This document shows positions 11,094 to 22,681 of a stretch of 64,000 nucleotides of DNA, in pieces. Each line of letters starts with the position of its first letter. The stretch's first letter is position 1. Origin of the DNA: Trichosphaerium sp. ATCC 40318 (lineage: Eukaryota; Discosea; Flabellinia; Trichosidae); the NCBI GenBank assembly GCA_038496445.1, contig JALMLS010000070.1:62001-126000 (forward strand). The letters run 5' to 3'. Made by a program: the position numbers and the translations under genes. The notes beneath the pieces are model-generated. The model made no database searches, had not been told where the DNA came from, and saw only the letters and a program-made list of their open reading frames with translations.

Positions 11094-11881
11094 TCAAATG
11101 AGAAAAAAATTTCTTTTATCGATCCTTACCTTCTTTTTTCTTAGAGACTCCCTTAGCTTAAGGTTTGCAAATATAGGACTTGTAATTGCAGCTTTGATAA
11201 CAGTCAAATCCCACTCGGCCATATTATTGCTTATTCTACCACGATGTCTTTTGTTCATGTCATGAATAAAGTCGTCCACTATGTGTTGTGACACGAAGTT
11301 TAGCTTCTCAACAAGCCACGATCTATAAGCTCCTTCGATGTATTTTTGAATCACGTTTAGCTGTGTTGTTGTGTCAGCATCGTTGCGTTCCACGGGCTGG
11401 ACTACACGTTCAAGTAAGTTGACGCGTGGACCCAAGTGGTTTTCTTTATTGAGTGATATTATGGCGTACGATGTACGTTAGGCTTAGTGTCAGAGTAATG
11501 GCGCTAATGGGATGTTGAGACGGATTTTTCAACATATCGTACTTTATTATGGTTGTTGCGGCTTCTCCTGTAAGTAGGCGTTGTAAACCGTTGATGTGAA
11601 AATGATTTTGGCGGTTCTGGCGTTGGATGACGCAGAACTCTACCTGAGGTTGGTAAATCAGATATTGGTTTGTTTTTTACGCCTTCTGGCTGTAAGGCAG
11701 TTGTGAGCGCGTATTTCAAGAGTTATTTTATTACCAACTCTCTAGTGTTCCTGTACAACAGCCCAGCTTGCGTAGTATTACCCTCACATAGGTTAATGCA
11801 AGTAATAATGTATCCTTCATCAAACTGACCGCCATATTCTGGCAAAGAGGCCTTCACCTCATTAATGAGCGCCTCGGACAT
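11094..11881 (-). CDS. Unrecognised protein with CUE-like start, model uncertain
   Basis: From ATG 11881 the first exon reads MSEALINEVKASLPEYG and on to NLCEGNTTQAGLLY, a pattern reminiscent of a CUE-type ubiquitin-binding helix bundle. A 46-base intron (GTAATA to TTACAG) leads to a basic, Pro-rich stretch (PEGVKNKPIS to RRSRNNHNK). Joining this to the last helical block (RVNLLERVVQPVERNDAD to LRESLRKKK) seems to need two short introns of about 39 and 26 bases, which is unusual. Otherwise the gene is broken or the blocks are separate genes. The end at TGA 11094 assumes no intron after LRKKK, although GTAAGG there could be a donor. The CUE idea is a weak guess. Confidence 0.45.
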
Positions 11882-12036
11882 GTGGTTAACCTACAAAATA
11901 AAAAGGGATAAATTAAGTGACTTTTAGTCCGAATACAGTCTAACCAGTATTACTTTCTTACAATCTAACAGCCCTATTCAAGAACTAACACGATCACAAA
12001 ATCTACTGTATTTACAACTTTGAGGCAAACATTTAA

Positions 12037-13603
12037 TCACCGCGCACTGAATAATCTCGTGTTACCATCTCCAATGCTTTGGCGTGTATGTGCAAGTAGT
12101 AATTGGTCAACAGTCTTACCAAGCAACGTAGCCATACTCCTGTAAATGACAAAAAATGAGATTTGTCTAACTCTGAAACCAGAAGAACAAACCGACGTAC
12201 GTCAAGTAAGGTGTTATTTCTTCTCTTTTCCATTTGGGTTTTCGCTGGAATAGAACTCGGAATCTCTCCTTTGCTTCAGTTGGAAGAGAATTGTTTGGAA
12301 AGTACACAACATGAGTCTCACTACCCTAAAACAAAAAACGTCATTAATATTTTGAATCAAAAAAATATCGTTTATATTTACGAACCTTTTTTTCAGTTAG
12401 TCCAATACCTGCTATATCAGTTAAATCAGGGATAACATCATGAGGAAGCAAGTCTTGCCACTCAGCAAGAAAACTCGAAATTTCACAACTATTTTTCTTT
12501 GCAAGCAAAGAATAAGCGCACGACCTAATTAAATTGGCTTTAGCACAACAAAAAATACTACAACACTTGTGTATAATGTATCATGATGTAACAAAAAAAT
12601 GAGGTCGTACTTGCACACTTTTGATGAACGAAGTGTAACATTTTCACTATCAGGAATCATCTCTGTGTACTGTTCCAATAAATGCTTTACTACATTATTA
12701 GGGAATGGCTTATCTTCTAAGTCTTCCAACTGTTTTAAACATTTTGGAAAAGGTATAGCTGTGCTAGACCACCTAAAAAAATACAGTAAGCACAAAAGGA
12801 AAAGTCACCAAAAATCACTCAAACATGTCAAATGTGTTCAATGAATATCAAGTGTCACAATTATTTTGTCGTACCCATTTGCGCTAATTGTAAGCACTAT
12901 TTCTCGGAGTATTTCATCGTTAGTGGTTTGGCCAACAACTCGCCATTTTCCTTTTAGAAGTAAGCGTATAAAACCAAAAATATTGATACTTGTAGTAAAA
13001 TATTTAAAGCACTTATGGCTCACCTTGATGGTTAAATGCGCCAAATGATATCAAACCTGCCTTCAGTTCGTCTTTACTTGCTTGTATCCGCTCTACGAGC
13101 TGGTCAAACGTGAATGTGTCTTTTTGATGGTGACTCTTTGCGTGTTGAGTTAATACGGTGCTAGAATATTATCTCGTACGTCTTCTTGCTCATACTCGTA
13201 AGGATTCAGTTGTAAGAGCTTGTGTAATTTTGACAGATCTGGTGCTCTTTTTTTACACTCCAGATGACGTAAAGCAGTTGCAACAATGGACGTTCGAGAA
13301 TTTTTAGTTGAATTTGGGTCGTCAGGAAGCACATAAATACAATTGGCGGACTCCACCTGTACATAAACGCGTCAAAACGAGTTATGTGGTATTATCATAC
13401 GTATTTAAGGTCGTATGTCGTGTCATTGGTACATAAGACAGCTTCGTCTTCAAAACCACCTTTGATATGTACACTAATACATCAGATACATTTTAAACGT
13501 AAAAACCGTACTCTTGATTTTTAATATTGTCTAGAAGTTCATCGGTGGCCTCTAATAGAAGGTAGTTTTCTAACTCTTGCGCGCAAACGATTTGCGTTGC
13601 CAT
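12037..13603 (-). CDS. DSCC1: Sister-chromatid cohesion protein Dcc1 (Ctf18-RFC subunit)
   Basis: A multi-exon minus-strand gene from ATG 13603 to TGA at 12037-12039. Recognisable Dcc1 features are an N-terminal part with TALRHLECKKRAPDL, the block FDQLVERIQASKDELKAGL leading across an intron into GKWRVVG (where Dcc1 proteins have GxWR), and a C-terminal winged-helix part with KERFRVLFQRKPKWKREEI then PYLT. The end, LLGKTVDQLLLAHTRQS, fits the usual Dcc1 C-terminus. In fungi and animals Dcc1 joins Ctf8 and Ctf18-RFC to load PCNA and support cohesion at replication forks. The locus reads as intact. The intron after the first exon (about 13512 to 13355) is longer than most here. Confidence 0.85.
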
Positions 13604-13689
13604 TTTTTGAATCTACAGATAAATGGCGCCAATTTGCAAAAAAACGGTCAACGTTAGTTTCGCAAGTTCAGAAAAAGCTCCGCTAACCG

Positions 13690-14700
13690 ATGCCTCACTA
13701 CTACTACACAAAAAAAAAAGACGAAGAGCAGCTTTCGGCTTTTGTACACTTTCTGGACTTTTGCATGGGAAAGAAATGCCATAAATGCCCTACGGACATT
13801 ATGGGCATGACTGCGTTAGCTTTAACTATTATTACGCTTCTAGTGTTTCTCTACGTCGTTTACGTTAGAACTCACATAAAAGACTGCCTGAAGGCTATTT
13901 TCTTTTCAACAGTCAATAGTATGACTGATGGAGTATATAAAACGTACTTTAAAAGTGGAGCGCTCCATGAACAATGGACAGAGAGGAACGGGTATAGAGA
14001 TGGTGTTTACCGCCGTTGGTACGCACTAGAACATGTATTCAAACCTTAAAACCGATATAGGTACGAAAACGGGAAACTTGACTTTATTGTTCATTACCGC
14101 CACGGTTTTCGTCACGGAGAGCACGTGTCGTATTACAAAAGTGGACAAGTACAAATGCAATGCACAGAAAAGGACGGAGAGAGGAATGGAGAGTGTACAA
14201 CGTTTCTAAAAGACGGAACTTTAGAAAGTTATTGTTTTTACAAGAATGGATTAGAACATGGCGCTTATGAGCAGTATAACGAAGAAGGGTTGATAAAAGT
14301 ATTGGGATATTATAATGAAGGTAGACGTGTAGGTCCTTATAGGGTATATCATCTAAACAGGAAGCTTGATGAGGAAGTATTTTATGTAAACGGATACGAA
14401 GAAGGAGAAGCTAAAGAATGGCATAGTAATGGACAGTTGTTTAAACAATGTGTATTTAAACGTGGTGTATTGAATGGACCTTGTAAAATGTGGTATGATA
14501 ATGGACAGTTAATGCAAGATAGTAATTTTGAGAATCATCGTCTTGAAGGTGAGTATAAAGGATGGGCTCCAAATGGACAGTTGTTATTGGAATGCAGTTA
14601 TAGTAATGGTGAGCTTCATGGTGAGTATCAAGAATGGGATTATGAAGGTAATATATCAGCACAAAGTGTATACAAAGAAGGTGAGCTGATTATTGGATGA
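13690..14700 (+). CDS. Membrane-anchored MORN_2 repeat protein, one intron
   Basis: Exons 13690-14018 and 14061-14700 give 969 bases, 322 residues. The 42-base intron (GTACGC to ATATAG) falls inside a repeat and restores RRW-YENGKL exactly; without it the frame would stop at 14047-14049. Residues about 38-60 form one strong hydrophobic helix (TALALTIITLLVFLYVVYV). Before it is a short Lys- and Cys-containing segment (CMGKKCHKCP), after it about ten MORN_2 repeats (HSNGQLFKQC, YDNGQLMQDS and others). Unlike the other family members here it lacks the F-box-like head and is spliced. It is probably a single-pass protein presenting the repeats on one face of a membrane. AATAAA lies near 14768. Confidence 0.85.
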
Positions 14701-14880
14701 GACACTCAAATACGATTAAAAAATTAAAAACCATTTTTTTCTTGCCGTTCAAAAAAAAATCTTGTCAAATAAAGTAATTATACAATAACAACTGGTTTCA
14801 CATGAGACCGTTAACCAGGCGTGGATTAGTTCAAAAGTGAAATTTCTGGATTTTTTTGACCTAATTAGTACATCATAAAA

Positions 14881-14988
14881 GCACTGAAAGGTGTTCATAC
14901 AATTAACCTTGTCAACTCTTCAGTTACAGACGGAGGTGTTGAAGCACTGAAAGGTGTTAAATTTATCAATCTACAATACCGCATTTAG
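14881..14988 (+). pseudogene. Fragment of an F-box/LRR-type gene
   Basis: One and a half leucine-rich repeats can be read (ALKGVHTINLVNSSVTDGG, then VEALKGVKFINLQ) before a TAG at 14986-14988. They share the ALxGVHTINL...TD.G pattern of the F-box/LRR gene at 28713. No head or start codon is visible, so this is a detached remnant. The remaining bases from 14701 to 15090 show nothing coding. Confidence 0.6.
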
Positions 14989-15090
14989 CTACACTTTGAA
15001 GATATTGGTTTTAAAGACTTGTACAGTTTTTGCTTGGAACTAAACTTAACGTTGTTGTACATACCCTTTGTTTATTTGTACATCAATGTG

Positions 15091-16221
15091 CTATAGCTCT
15101 TGTTCAGGGATAGTCAATTGCTTAACAAACTTGTATCGCACTGATTTGGAGCGTTGTCTGCTAATGTAGTACTGATATGGCCACATGTAGCAGCAAATGC
15201 CAGCAAAACATACATTGTTGCTACTGAAGTAGCAAAGAGGTGAGTAATTTGCTTTCTTTGCAATTATAAGTTCATGGAGCCCGGGGAAAACAACCTCAAC
15301 CTCAACTATTTGCATATTTGTTAACAACTGGTCACGTGAGCTGTGTCGTACTGTCAATTGTCATGTCATTTCTCTTTTCTGCGTGTACTTGCTTTTTAAG
15401 CTTTTCAATTACTTTTGAGCTCTCTTCGTCCATTTTGATGTCTGCAATGCTTCTAACATAAATGACTTTATATTTCACTGAACTCCAGTCAATACTAGGA
15501 TCTTCTGACAAATCTTCCCAATCTTGTACAAGCACTTCTTCCCTCTGTAAGTAGTGTATCAGTAACGCTTAGCTATGAGTTTGTTCATATTGTTATCGTA
15601 CCCCAGAGCTTGTCACTATTTGGATACCACGACGAGAATGGTGATAGTTTTTCCATCTTATTGCAAAGTAAGAAAATTGAGATATTGAAAACGTTGTACT
15701 TAATGAAAACCTTTGGTGCTGCCATTTGAATTTTATTGAAATACCCATCCATGCCACTCAATGACAATTTCTTAGAGGTATCACCTCGTTCTCTATTAAG
15801 CATTAGTCCAGTATTCTATATAACTATGTAGTACAGTTCTTCAGGCGTGTGTCTATTAACAATCGCACCACAATAGCATATCAAACAAAAGATTGATGTA
15901 CCACCAGTTACACCCAGGATTATACGAAGAGTGTTGCCTTTCAACACGCCATAACTAACGCCAACAGCTATCACTTGACAGGGTCATTTTAAACAACAAA
16001 ACCTGAATGAAGAAACTGATATAGGAGAGCGTACAAGTAAGCATTGATATTATAAAACAAAGCCATGCTATAAACAATCTGGGGTACATCTTCGGCCTTT
16101 AAAAAAAAATGAGTTCGAAGGGATTGTAGAGATAAATAAATAAATAAGCTGGTTAAACTTGTTTTGTAAGCTTTGATTACTTTGATACTTGAATACTGCA
16201 AGATGTTGCGCTAGTTTCCAT
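15091..16221 (-). CDS. Unrecognised multi-pass membrane protein
   Basis: Start ATG 16221 (METSATSCSIQ); a splice (GTATCA to a T-rich TTTAAAG) joins AEDVPQIVYSM. Hydrophobic helices follow: ALFYNINAYLYALLYQFL, then RIILGVTGGTSIFCLICY. After these comes a hydrophilic region (LNRERGDTSKKLSLSGMDG, SPFSSWYPNSDKLW, DWEDLSEDPSIDW). A third aromatic segment (VCFAGICCYMWPYQYY) precedes a basic tail ending KQLTIPEQEL. Introns of 45-60 bases keep the frame when placed at GTTAAT, GTTTTC, GTACGA and GTACGA donors. Membrane topology is the only firm inference; I recognise no family. Confidence 0.6.
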
Positions 16222-16787
16222 TCCCTTCTCCTAAAACACTTTCTTAACCATAGACCTTCCTTGTATAAATATTGAGCTTACAACGTCGTGGTCATCGTTC
16301 ATTGTTTATATATTATTGTGAAATTTTTTGGGTTTTACACTCGCCACGGGTAGAAATTTACCCAATTTTTAAGACCCGACAGCGCTCTGAAAAAATAGGT
16401 ATCCAACCTTTAGCTACATACAAGGTAATACCATGCTGTTCCTTCACTGAAAAATGGTATCACACATTGTAGGATCCGATATCGCCACTATGAAGGATAG
16501 TGACGGCAATTCTACAAAATTGATCAAACTCTCACTAGTGACGTTTGTGACAGTATTTAGAAAGCGAACTATGTATGTGAAGACTAAGGTCGGCTGTTGT
16601 AAAATTTTTCGGTTTAGAAGTTGTGTTTGCTAAAGGAGGTGGTGTTGACTACTATGCCTAGAAAGTCGTTGTAGCTAGCGGAAGATATTCGTTAAATGGT
16701 ACGCTCACTCTGACAAAATGGATCATTCAAACCTTTATGACATGTTTTCACATAAATACAATACTGTGACAGCTGTTACCAAGAGGA
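16222..16787. other. Region without a supported gene
   Basis: A 66-codon open frame at 16272-16472 has no family resemblance and no clear splicing partner. The rest has stops in all frames that I read. It is probably the downstream flank of the beta-helix gene and the upstream flank of the membrane-protein gene. Confidence 0.4.
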
Positions 16788-19563
16788 CTATACTTCTTTT
16801 ATTTCTCCCGCTGTCGTTATAGTTCTACTAGGATCGAAAACTGTTGCATTACGGTTCTGCTTGCTGTGAGGAAACAGAAATTTTGGATGCCATATTAGAG
16901 CAACAATAATAATCACAATTATAAGTAGCAATATACCACCTCCTACACCTCCTATTATATACACTGTGGAGGGGTTTCTAGCCTCTTCGTTGCTTGTTGA
17001 TTCTTGACAGCTCTCTGGTATTGTGAAAGCAAGTATGATTTTTGAACCTACAAAAGAAAAAACAATGTCAGTTGGATGTCACGTGATACAGCCAAACTTT
17101 TCTTGTGGTTTTGTCAATAAACAGATTTGTACCTACTACATTCAGCCTTGGATCAATGCAAGAGTTTTCACTTGCAACTGTAATATTTTCTACACTTGGA
17201 TTGCATATATCAGGGAATTCGAAAAGTGTCAAGTTGGAAGTTGTTGTTGAGCTATTTACGTGAATTGTTCCTTAAAAATTAGTTGGTTAGTGTCCAAAGT
17301 ATTGTGAGGCGTTCCTTACCTTCCAATAAAGCACAAGTATTTGTAAATACATATAAGACGGAGCCATTAAGTGAAAGAGTTGCATCGCTATTAACAATGA
17401 TAGTTCCTAAAAGAATAAATAAGTTGGTACTCCCGATGTTGCCTTTCCCAAGTACCATTAACTACTTGATCAATTGGTCTTTCTATCTTTTCAATAGCAA
17501 AGGTACCAACTTTAACGCAACTATCGGTGTCTCTGACATTAAAACACTCTCTGTACAGACCTGAAAACACGCTTTGTAAGTTGATAACTAGTGATGAGTG
17601 TCAACTGATTACATACCTAGTGTTGTATTACTATCTCTGCGTAAGTTATCTTCAAAATCTTTTTCTTCTATAACAGCTATCCCAGAGAAAATCAAAGGCG
17701 ACGTTGGTCCGAGTCTTGTACTTGATGGATCGTCTGTAATGTCAGTAATAAACTTTGAATCAACATTAAAGTTGCCGCCAAGATCAAAGCTATATTGTAA
17801 TCCGCCTTCTTGCATGTGAAAATTATTATGACTCATTTCATTACAATCACCAAGATATATCATTTCTTGACTCGGAAGTACAGTGTTACTACAAGTTAAG
17901 TTAGACAAGCACGTTAAGTAACAATCAAGGAGTACCCTGATAGGATATTGTTTTGTATTTTAGTACACGTGTCAAACCCAGGGAATTCTCCATTGTGATC
18001 ATGGATGTTGTGGAATACATTGTAGTAAAATCCACCTCCAAAAGGTTGAAATTTTGAATTCGCCACTTTGCCAATGTTATGAAACAGGTTATTTGAAACC
18101 TGAACATTCTCTGCTATATTATCCTCATCTTCACAAATAAACGGTTCGTTATTTTGGTTAATCGCATGTGTACCACCTGACATCGTATTCCTTCAAAAAG
18201 CGAGTCAGGGTTGTAGCGAGGAATAGTTTCTTTAATTAAGTTGTAAAAGATGTCCAATAGTAATACTTTAAACCAGGACTTTTTATGTACCTTCGTATTA
18301 TTGTATTGGTGTTGTAACACCTCATATTAATGTGGTTGGTATTATTTATGAGCCTATTACCCTGTACAACCTATAGTTTGGATTAAAAACCAGCGACTAT
18401 GTTCTCTTCCAAAAAAAAGTCTCATTGTTTCTTTGAAATGTTGAATGGTACTAGTTCATTTTCACAATTCCCTTTTTTCCAAAAGCGTTATTGTAACTAA
18501 AATTAAAATCGTTGCATACTGTTGAACTGCTTGCAGTAAGCCAAATACCATAATTAACGTAGTTTGAAATGATTAGATTTCTTAGTAGTATATTATACGA
18601 TTCCAAATAAACCTTGACACCTACAAAGTCCTTAATACTTGAGAGAGAGAAACCATAATTTGTTTACCTCCATGTGGTTGTATTACTCCGGTAACATCTC
18701 CTGTCAGGCGTTAGCTCTCAAGTGCACAAGTTTAGTTTTTTTGCACTGTGAGTATTGCGCACCTTGTGACATGTCTAAGTTATCTAATATAACCTCACTA
18801 CTTGTCGCTATATGCACAGCTTGTACATCGCAATTTGTTAACTTTGCATTCGAGAATATAACGTCAGTACATAAATCACATCCGAATCCTCGAGCTAATA
18901 AAAAAATAAGAGCTATAATTTCGAGTAGAATGTGGAACATACAAAAACTAGAACCAACATTGAGGCCTTCAAACGTTACATGAGCTATGTCTACAAATTG
19001 TAGGGCTGCCCAAAAAAAAAGATCTCTGTTACGATACTCTACCACAGTAGCAACATTACAACCATCTTCAAACTTAAGGAAAAACCAAGGTTCTTCACCT
19101 AGAAATAATTGTGAGCGACAGTGTCTTCCACACAGTTGTCTCGTAGACTACAGCGGCTTATGACCGGTTATTTTAGGCCAACTATAACCCCTCAGGCGAA
19201 GGCAGAGATACTTACCTTCCTTGTTTTTAATTATAATGTGGTCACCTTGTGAGCCCACTATATCCCTCAAAATATGCGGAGGTTCTATATCTTTGGTGAA
19301 CGAGCACTTGTAAAACACATTGTAATTGCCACCCGCAACATAAATAGTATCGCCTCCTCGTAGTCCCCCGATTGCATTTTTCGCTATTATTGTGAAGTTT
19401 CTCGCAGCTCTATTCGTTAATTAGCGATCAAGGGCGTAGAACGTTTAAATAGCGTACGATCTTCGCTTCCAATTCCTGTTCCATGAGGTTCCATAAAGTA
19501 GTCGGTACAGTAACAAACAGATACTAAAATAATCCCGCATAGCAGCGAAGATGCATAAAACAT
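16788..19563 (-). CDS. Beta-helix repeat type I membrane protein (cell-surface)
   Basis: ATG 19563 begins a signal peptide (MFYASSLLCGIILVSVCYC). A 50-base intron ending TAGAG then joins ARNFTIIAKNAIGGLRGGDT and IYVAGGNYNV, the usual opening of right-handed parallel beta-helix proteins. Through about 17300 the exons hold short strand-turn segments rich in Asn and hydrophobics (DVIFSNAKLTNCDVQAVHI, NNLFHNIGKVANS, GFYYNVFHNIHDHNG). Near the end a single membrane helix (GGILLLIIVIIIVALIW) is followed by a cytoplasmic tail of about 35 residues ending GEIKEV and TAG at 16788-16790. The likely product is a secreted-then-anchored beta-helix surface protein. Many exon borders are approximate. Ligand and role are unknown; the fold is shared by polysaccharide lyases and adhesins. 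Confidence 0.7.
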
Positions 19564-20425
19564 TCAGACCTCTAATTATGGAAGTAAAAAAGGGTTTCGG
19601 AATGTTATTTGTGGTCAACGACATGAAAATGTGGCGGAAGTTTGGGTGCTATTTTGTCAAAAAGTCAAACTTTTCGTTGAAATTCCGGAAACCTAATACA
19701 TCCCCAACGGCATTAGTTACCTTATATGCGAAGCAAACTAAGTGTCCTAGTTTCTTGTACGTATTTTGGTGATAAAACTGGGCAAATAAATAGCCGGCAA
19801 ACAACCTTCTATTAAATTTAGTTGAACATACGAATTCCCTGGTCCAGCCTCTAATAATAAGTACAAAAAAGCCCTTGTTAAATAGAACTGGAAACTACTG
19901 AAACTTCAGAGGAAAATTTGTTTGATTATCCCAAAACGAATTCGGCTTATTTGAAATTTCCTATCACCTTAGAAGGTATTGCATGAGTGAAACTTCAATA
20001 AATACTAGCGTGTAGACGCGTGGTGCTGCACATTATCTGAAAATTCAGTATAAAAGTTTCAGAAATTGTCGGATTCGGCTAAAAAAACCAATTATTTGTC
20101 CGAAGTCGCAAAAGGGGGTACCAAAAGCAACTCATTAGCATGCTTGCATTCACCATCTTGTACAAGGTGCTGTATAACCTGGGATGAATTCGTGCTTGTA
20201 CGACTGGTATTCATTGAATAACAAATGCTGGAGTTGGAGTTTGGTATTTTAGCACCTTATTCCTCTATTGAGTTCGAGAACATGACTCCTAGGGATAATT
20301 ACAACAGAACTATCTCTTTGAAGACTAATATAGTAGTTTATTAAGTAAAACATGCGTAATGACTTAATTGTATCATATATGATACATAGTCCTTAAAGAG
20401 ATAAGCAGAAAAAAGCATCCAGATT
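19564..20425. other. Intergenic region, nothing recognised
   Basis: About 860 bases between two minus-strand genes. A 73-codon open frame at 19551-19772 overlaps the start of the beta-helix gene on the other strand and resembles nothing. No repeat array, RNA gene or mobile-element end was seen. Confidence 0.45.
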
Positions 20426-22093
20426 TTATTTTACAACTACCTTTAAATGTTCGCTGTTATGAATATCAGCAAGAGCAGCAAATGGACCACCTGTTAAGAA
20501 CCTTACAAAGTTATCACCTAAATTACATAGTTAGTAAGACGTTTCCGTAATACAAAGAGATACGTCACCTGTTAGTGGACCTAAAGCATAAACATTTGGT
20601 ATTTTTGTCTTGTATGTATATTTATCAAATTCTATTGGTTTCTTCTTTGTATCTATATCATTTGGAAATCCTTGTCCAAAATGTGATAGAAAACGTAGTT
20701 CAGGTTGACTTCCAATCAGAATAAATACTTTTGATACCTTCCTCATGACTACATCTCCGTTACTTTTCTTTATTTCACATGTTCCATCTTTTGATATTTT
20801 TAATAAAGATGCATCCTCCATCGATTCATAGAGATCATTTTGAGCTTTCTTCTTCATAAGTTGGTATAACGTATGATACTCTGGGTATCCTCTATTATCC
20901 CCTTCAAACTTTGAAATCTTTCCCTTCTCTCCACCATCATCCCTAGAAGAAAAGAATGTCAAAATTATATAACTTAATCTCCATGCTGCGTACTTAAAAA
21001 TATGAGTTATTCGCCTATTCTCATGTACAATCGCAAATACAGTTGCATCAGCACTAGAAAGGCCACTACCAACAACTAACGCTGGTTCATTACCTAGTAA
21101 TAACATGTTTTAATAACAACTCCAACTAAACGAATATAAAATACCTTTCGAATCTTCAGTGATCCTATGAGATACAAAAGGTAAATCTTCGCCCTCGATA
21201 TTCAACCGATTAGGTCTTTGGTATGTCCCTGAAGCCAAGATCACACGATTACATATATACTCTGTCTCCTCTCCAGTGTTTATATCCTTAGATACAACTT
21301 TCCAGGACTTTCCTTGATCATCTAGTGATGTAACACTTGTAACATTGACGTTTGTTACAAAGTTAGATTCTATACCAAGTTTATTAACATAGTCTTGGTA
21401 GTAGCTTAAAACTGAAGTTCTTAATGGTTTGTTAAGCATTGTCAACCCTTTTTCTTTCGCCCAAGCTGAAATATCATAACCAGGTAATTCCATCCATGAT
21501 TGAGGAGACAAACACTGCAACTTTGAGTGCATGTCGTTCCACGAACCTGATAAAAAGCTTGGGATTAGACAGCAAAATACTACAAAAAAATATCTGGTTC
21601 TTGAACGACAAACAGAAGCAACATTTACCACCAACAGGATTTTGTCCGAGAACCACGTGATCGACTGCATCTTCAGGGTTATGTCGTAGTTCCAAGTTAG
21701 GTCTGTGGTCTATCCATGAAGTGTCTGCTAGGGGATGGTGCAAGGTATCATAAAGTAAAGACATAGGATTGTTTGAACGACCACTTAGAGACTAAAAAGA
21801 ATATTACCAACTGAACTCACAGTCCCAAGCGGTGTTTAACTGAAGCTTCAACGTACATCAGCAATTTTACTCAAATCAGCTTTTAAGAGGTTGCCGTCCT
21901 CTGGTAGAATAGATTTCAATGCTTTGTGTACTGATGGCGTCGGATGTTGACCTACACGCGTTTAATATCGTTGTGTAAGCGAGCATTAACCTTTGTAGTG
22001 CGGTATATAGCCACTAAGCCCTAGAGACATACAAATCCCCGATGGTCCATTTCCAATGACCACAGTGTCAATTTCTACGCTGTTCGTGTTCAT
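20426..22093 (-). CDS. OSGIN-like FAD-dependent monooxygenase-type protein
   Basis: ATG 22093 begins MNTNSVEIDTVVIGNGPSG, carrying the FAD-binding GxGxxG loop and the SGIC that typifies oxidative-stress-induced growth inhibitors. Further matches in order are HVVLGQNPVGGSW (after a splice), VILASGTYQRPNRL, the second dinucleotide-binding motif VVGSGLSSADA, GYPEYHTLYQLM, VFILIGSQPELRFL and YALGPLTGDNFVRF across an intron. The gene ends at TAA 20426-20428. OSGIN proteins are flavoproteins related to FMOs, linked in animals to oxidative-stress and growth control. All key glycine motifs are present. About seven exons have GT-AG borders. It shares an 82-base upstream gap with the interrupted reading frame at 22176. 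Confidence 0.85.
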
Positions 22094-22175
22094 CTAGCAT
22101 AGTTTAAGCTACTCGTTTAACAAAAACGGGTGTCAACTCTTAAATAACAAAAAAGCTGCGTGTACCTCTGTACCA

Positions 22176-22505
22176 ATGGTGAATATGGCGAATGAGAACA
22201 GAAAAACCAAAGATGCTAAGCCATTCATTCCGTTAAGTTTAAACGTTCCCAAAGTCAATAGCAATCAAAGCAACATGCTTCCAATCTCTAACAAAAGTGT
22301 ACTTGATAGTGTTTTGGAACACTGAGTTGTTGACGAAGAGACAAAGATTTTTCGTACTTCGACTGTCAGACGGTACGATTGCCTAAAACGTATCAATACC
22401 TCCAGGATGCTGCGAATGCAGCAATCAACGTTAATTAAAACAACCAACTGCTATTGTGAGCTTCAAAAATGGCGGAGGATGTGCCAAATTCTTCGAGAAA
22501 AGTGA
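22176..22505 (+). pseudogene. Small reading frame interrupted by one TGA
   Basis: From ATG 22176 (or 22185) a 49-codon frame rich in Asn, Lys and Ser (PFIPLSLNVPKVNSNQSN) runs to a TGA at 22323-22325. The same frame then continues another 59 codons (VVDEETKIFRTSTVRRYDC to MCQILREK) to TGA 22503-22505. The two halves look like one product split by a single stop, with no intron that would remove it. It could be a pseudogene, a stop-readthrough gene or chance. No family is recognised. It diverges from the OSGIN-like gene over 82 bases. Confidence 0.35.
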
Positions 22506-22681
22506 TTTATGTTATTGAGCTCAAAAATACTTTGCATTTTCTGCTTTCTACTAAACAATAATATTGATACTTACAATGTTAAGTGTTAGGTAAGATTGGA
22601 GGATAAATCAAACACTAAAATAACTCAGTAGCGAGAATCAGTGTGAACAATATGAAAAGAAGTTGACAAAAAACAACGTGC

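Noticed and set aside
16272-16472. A 66-codon plus-strand open frame
   Set aside because: No splicing partner, no family resemblance and biased composition.
19551-19772. A plus-strand open frame overlapping the start of the beta-helix gene
   Set aside because: It overlaps a signal-peptide exon on the other strand and shows no coding features.
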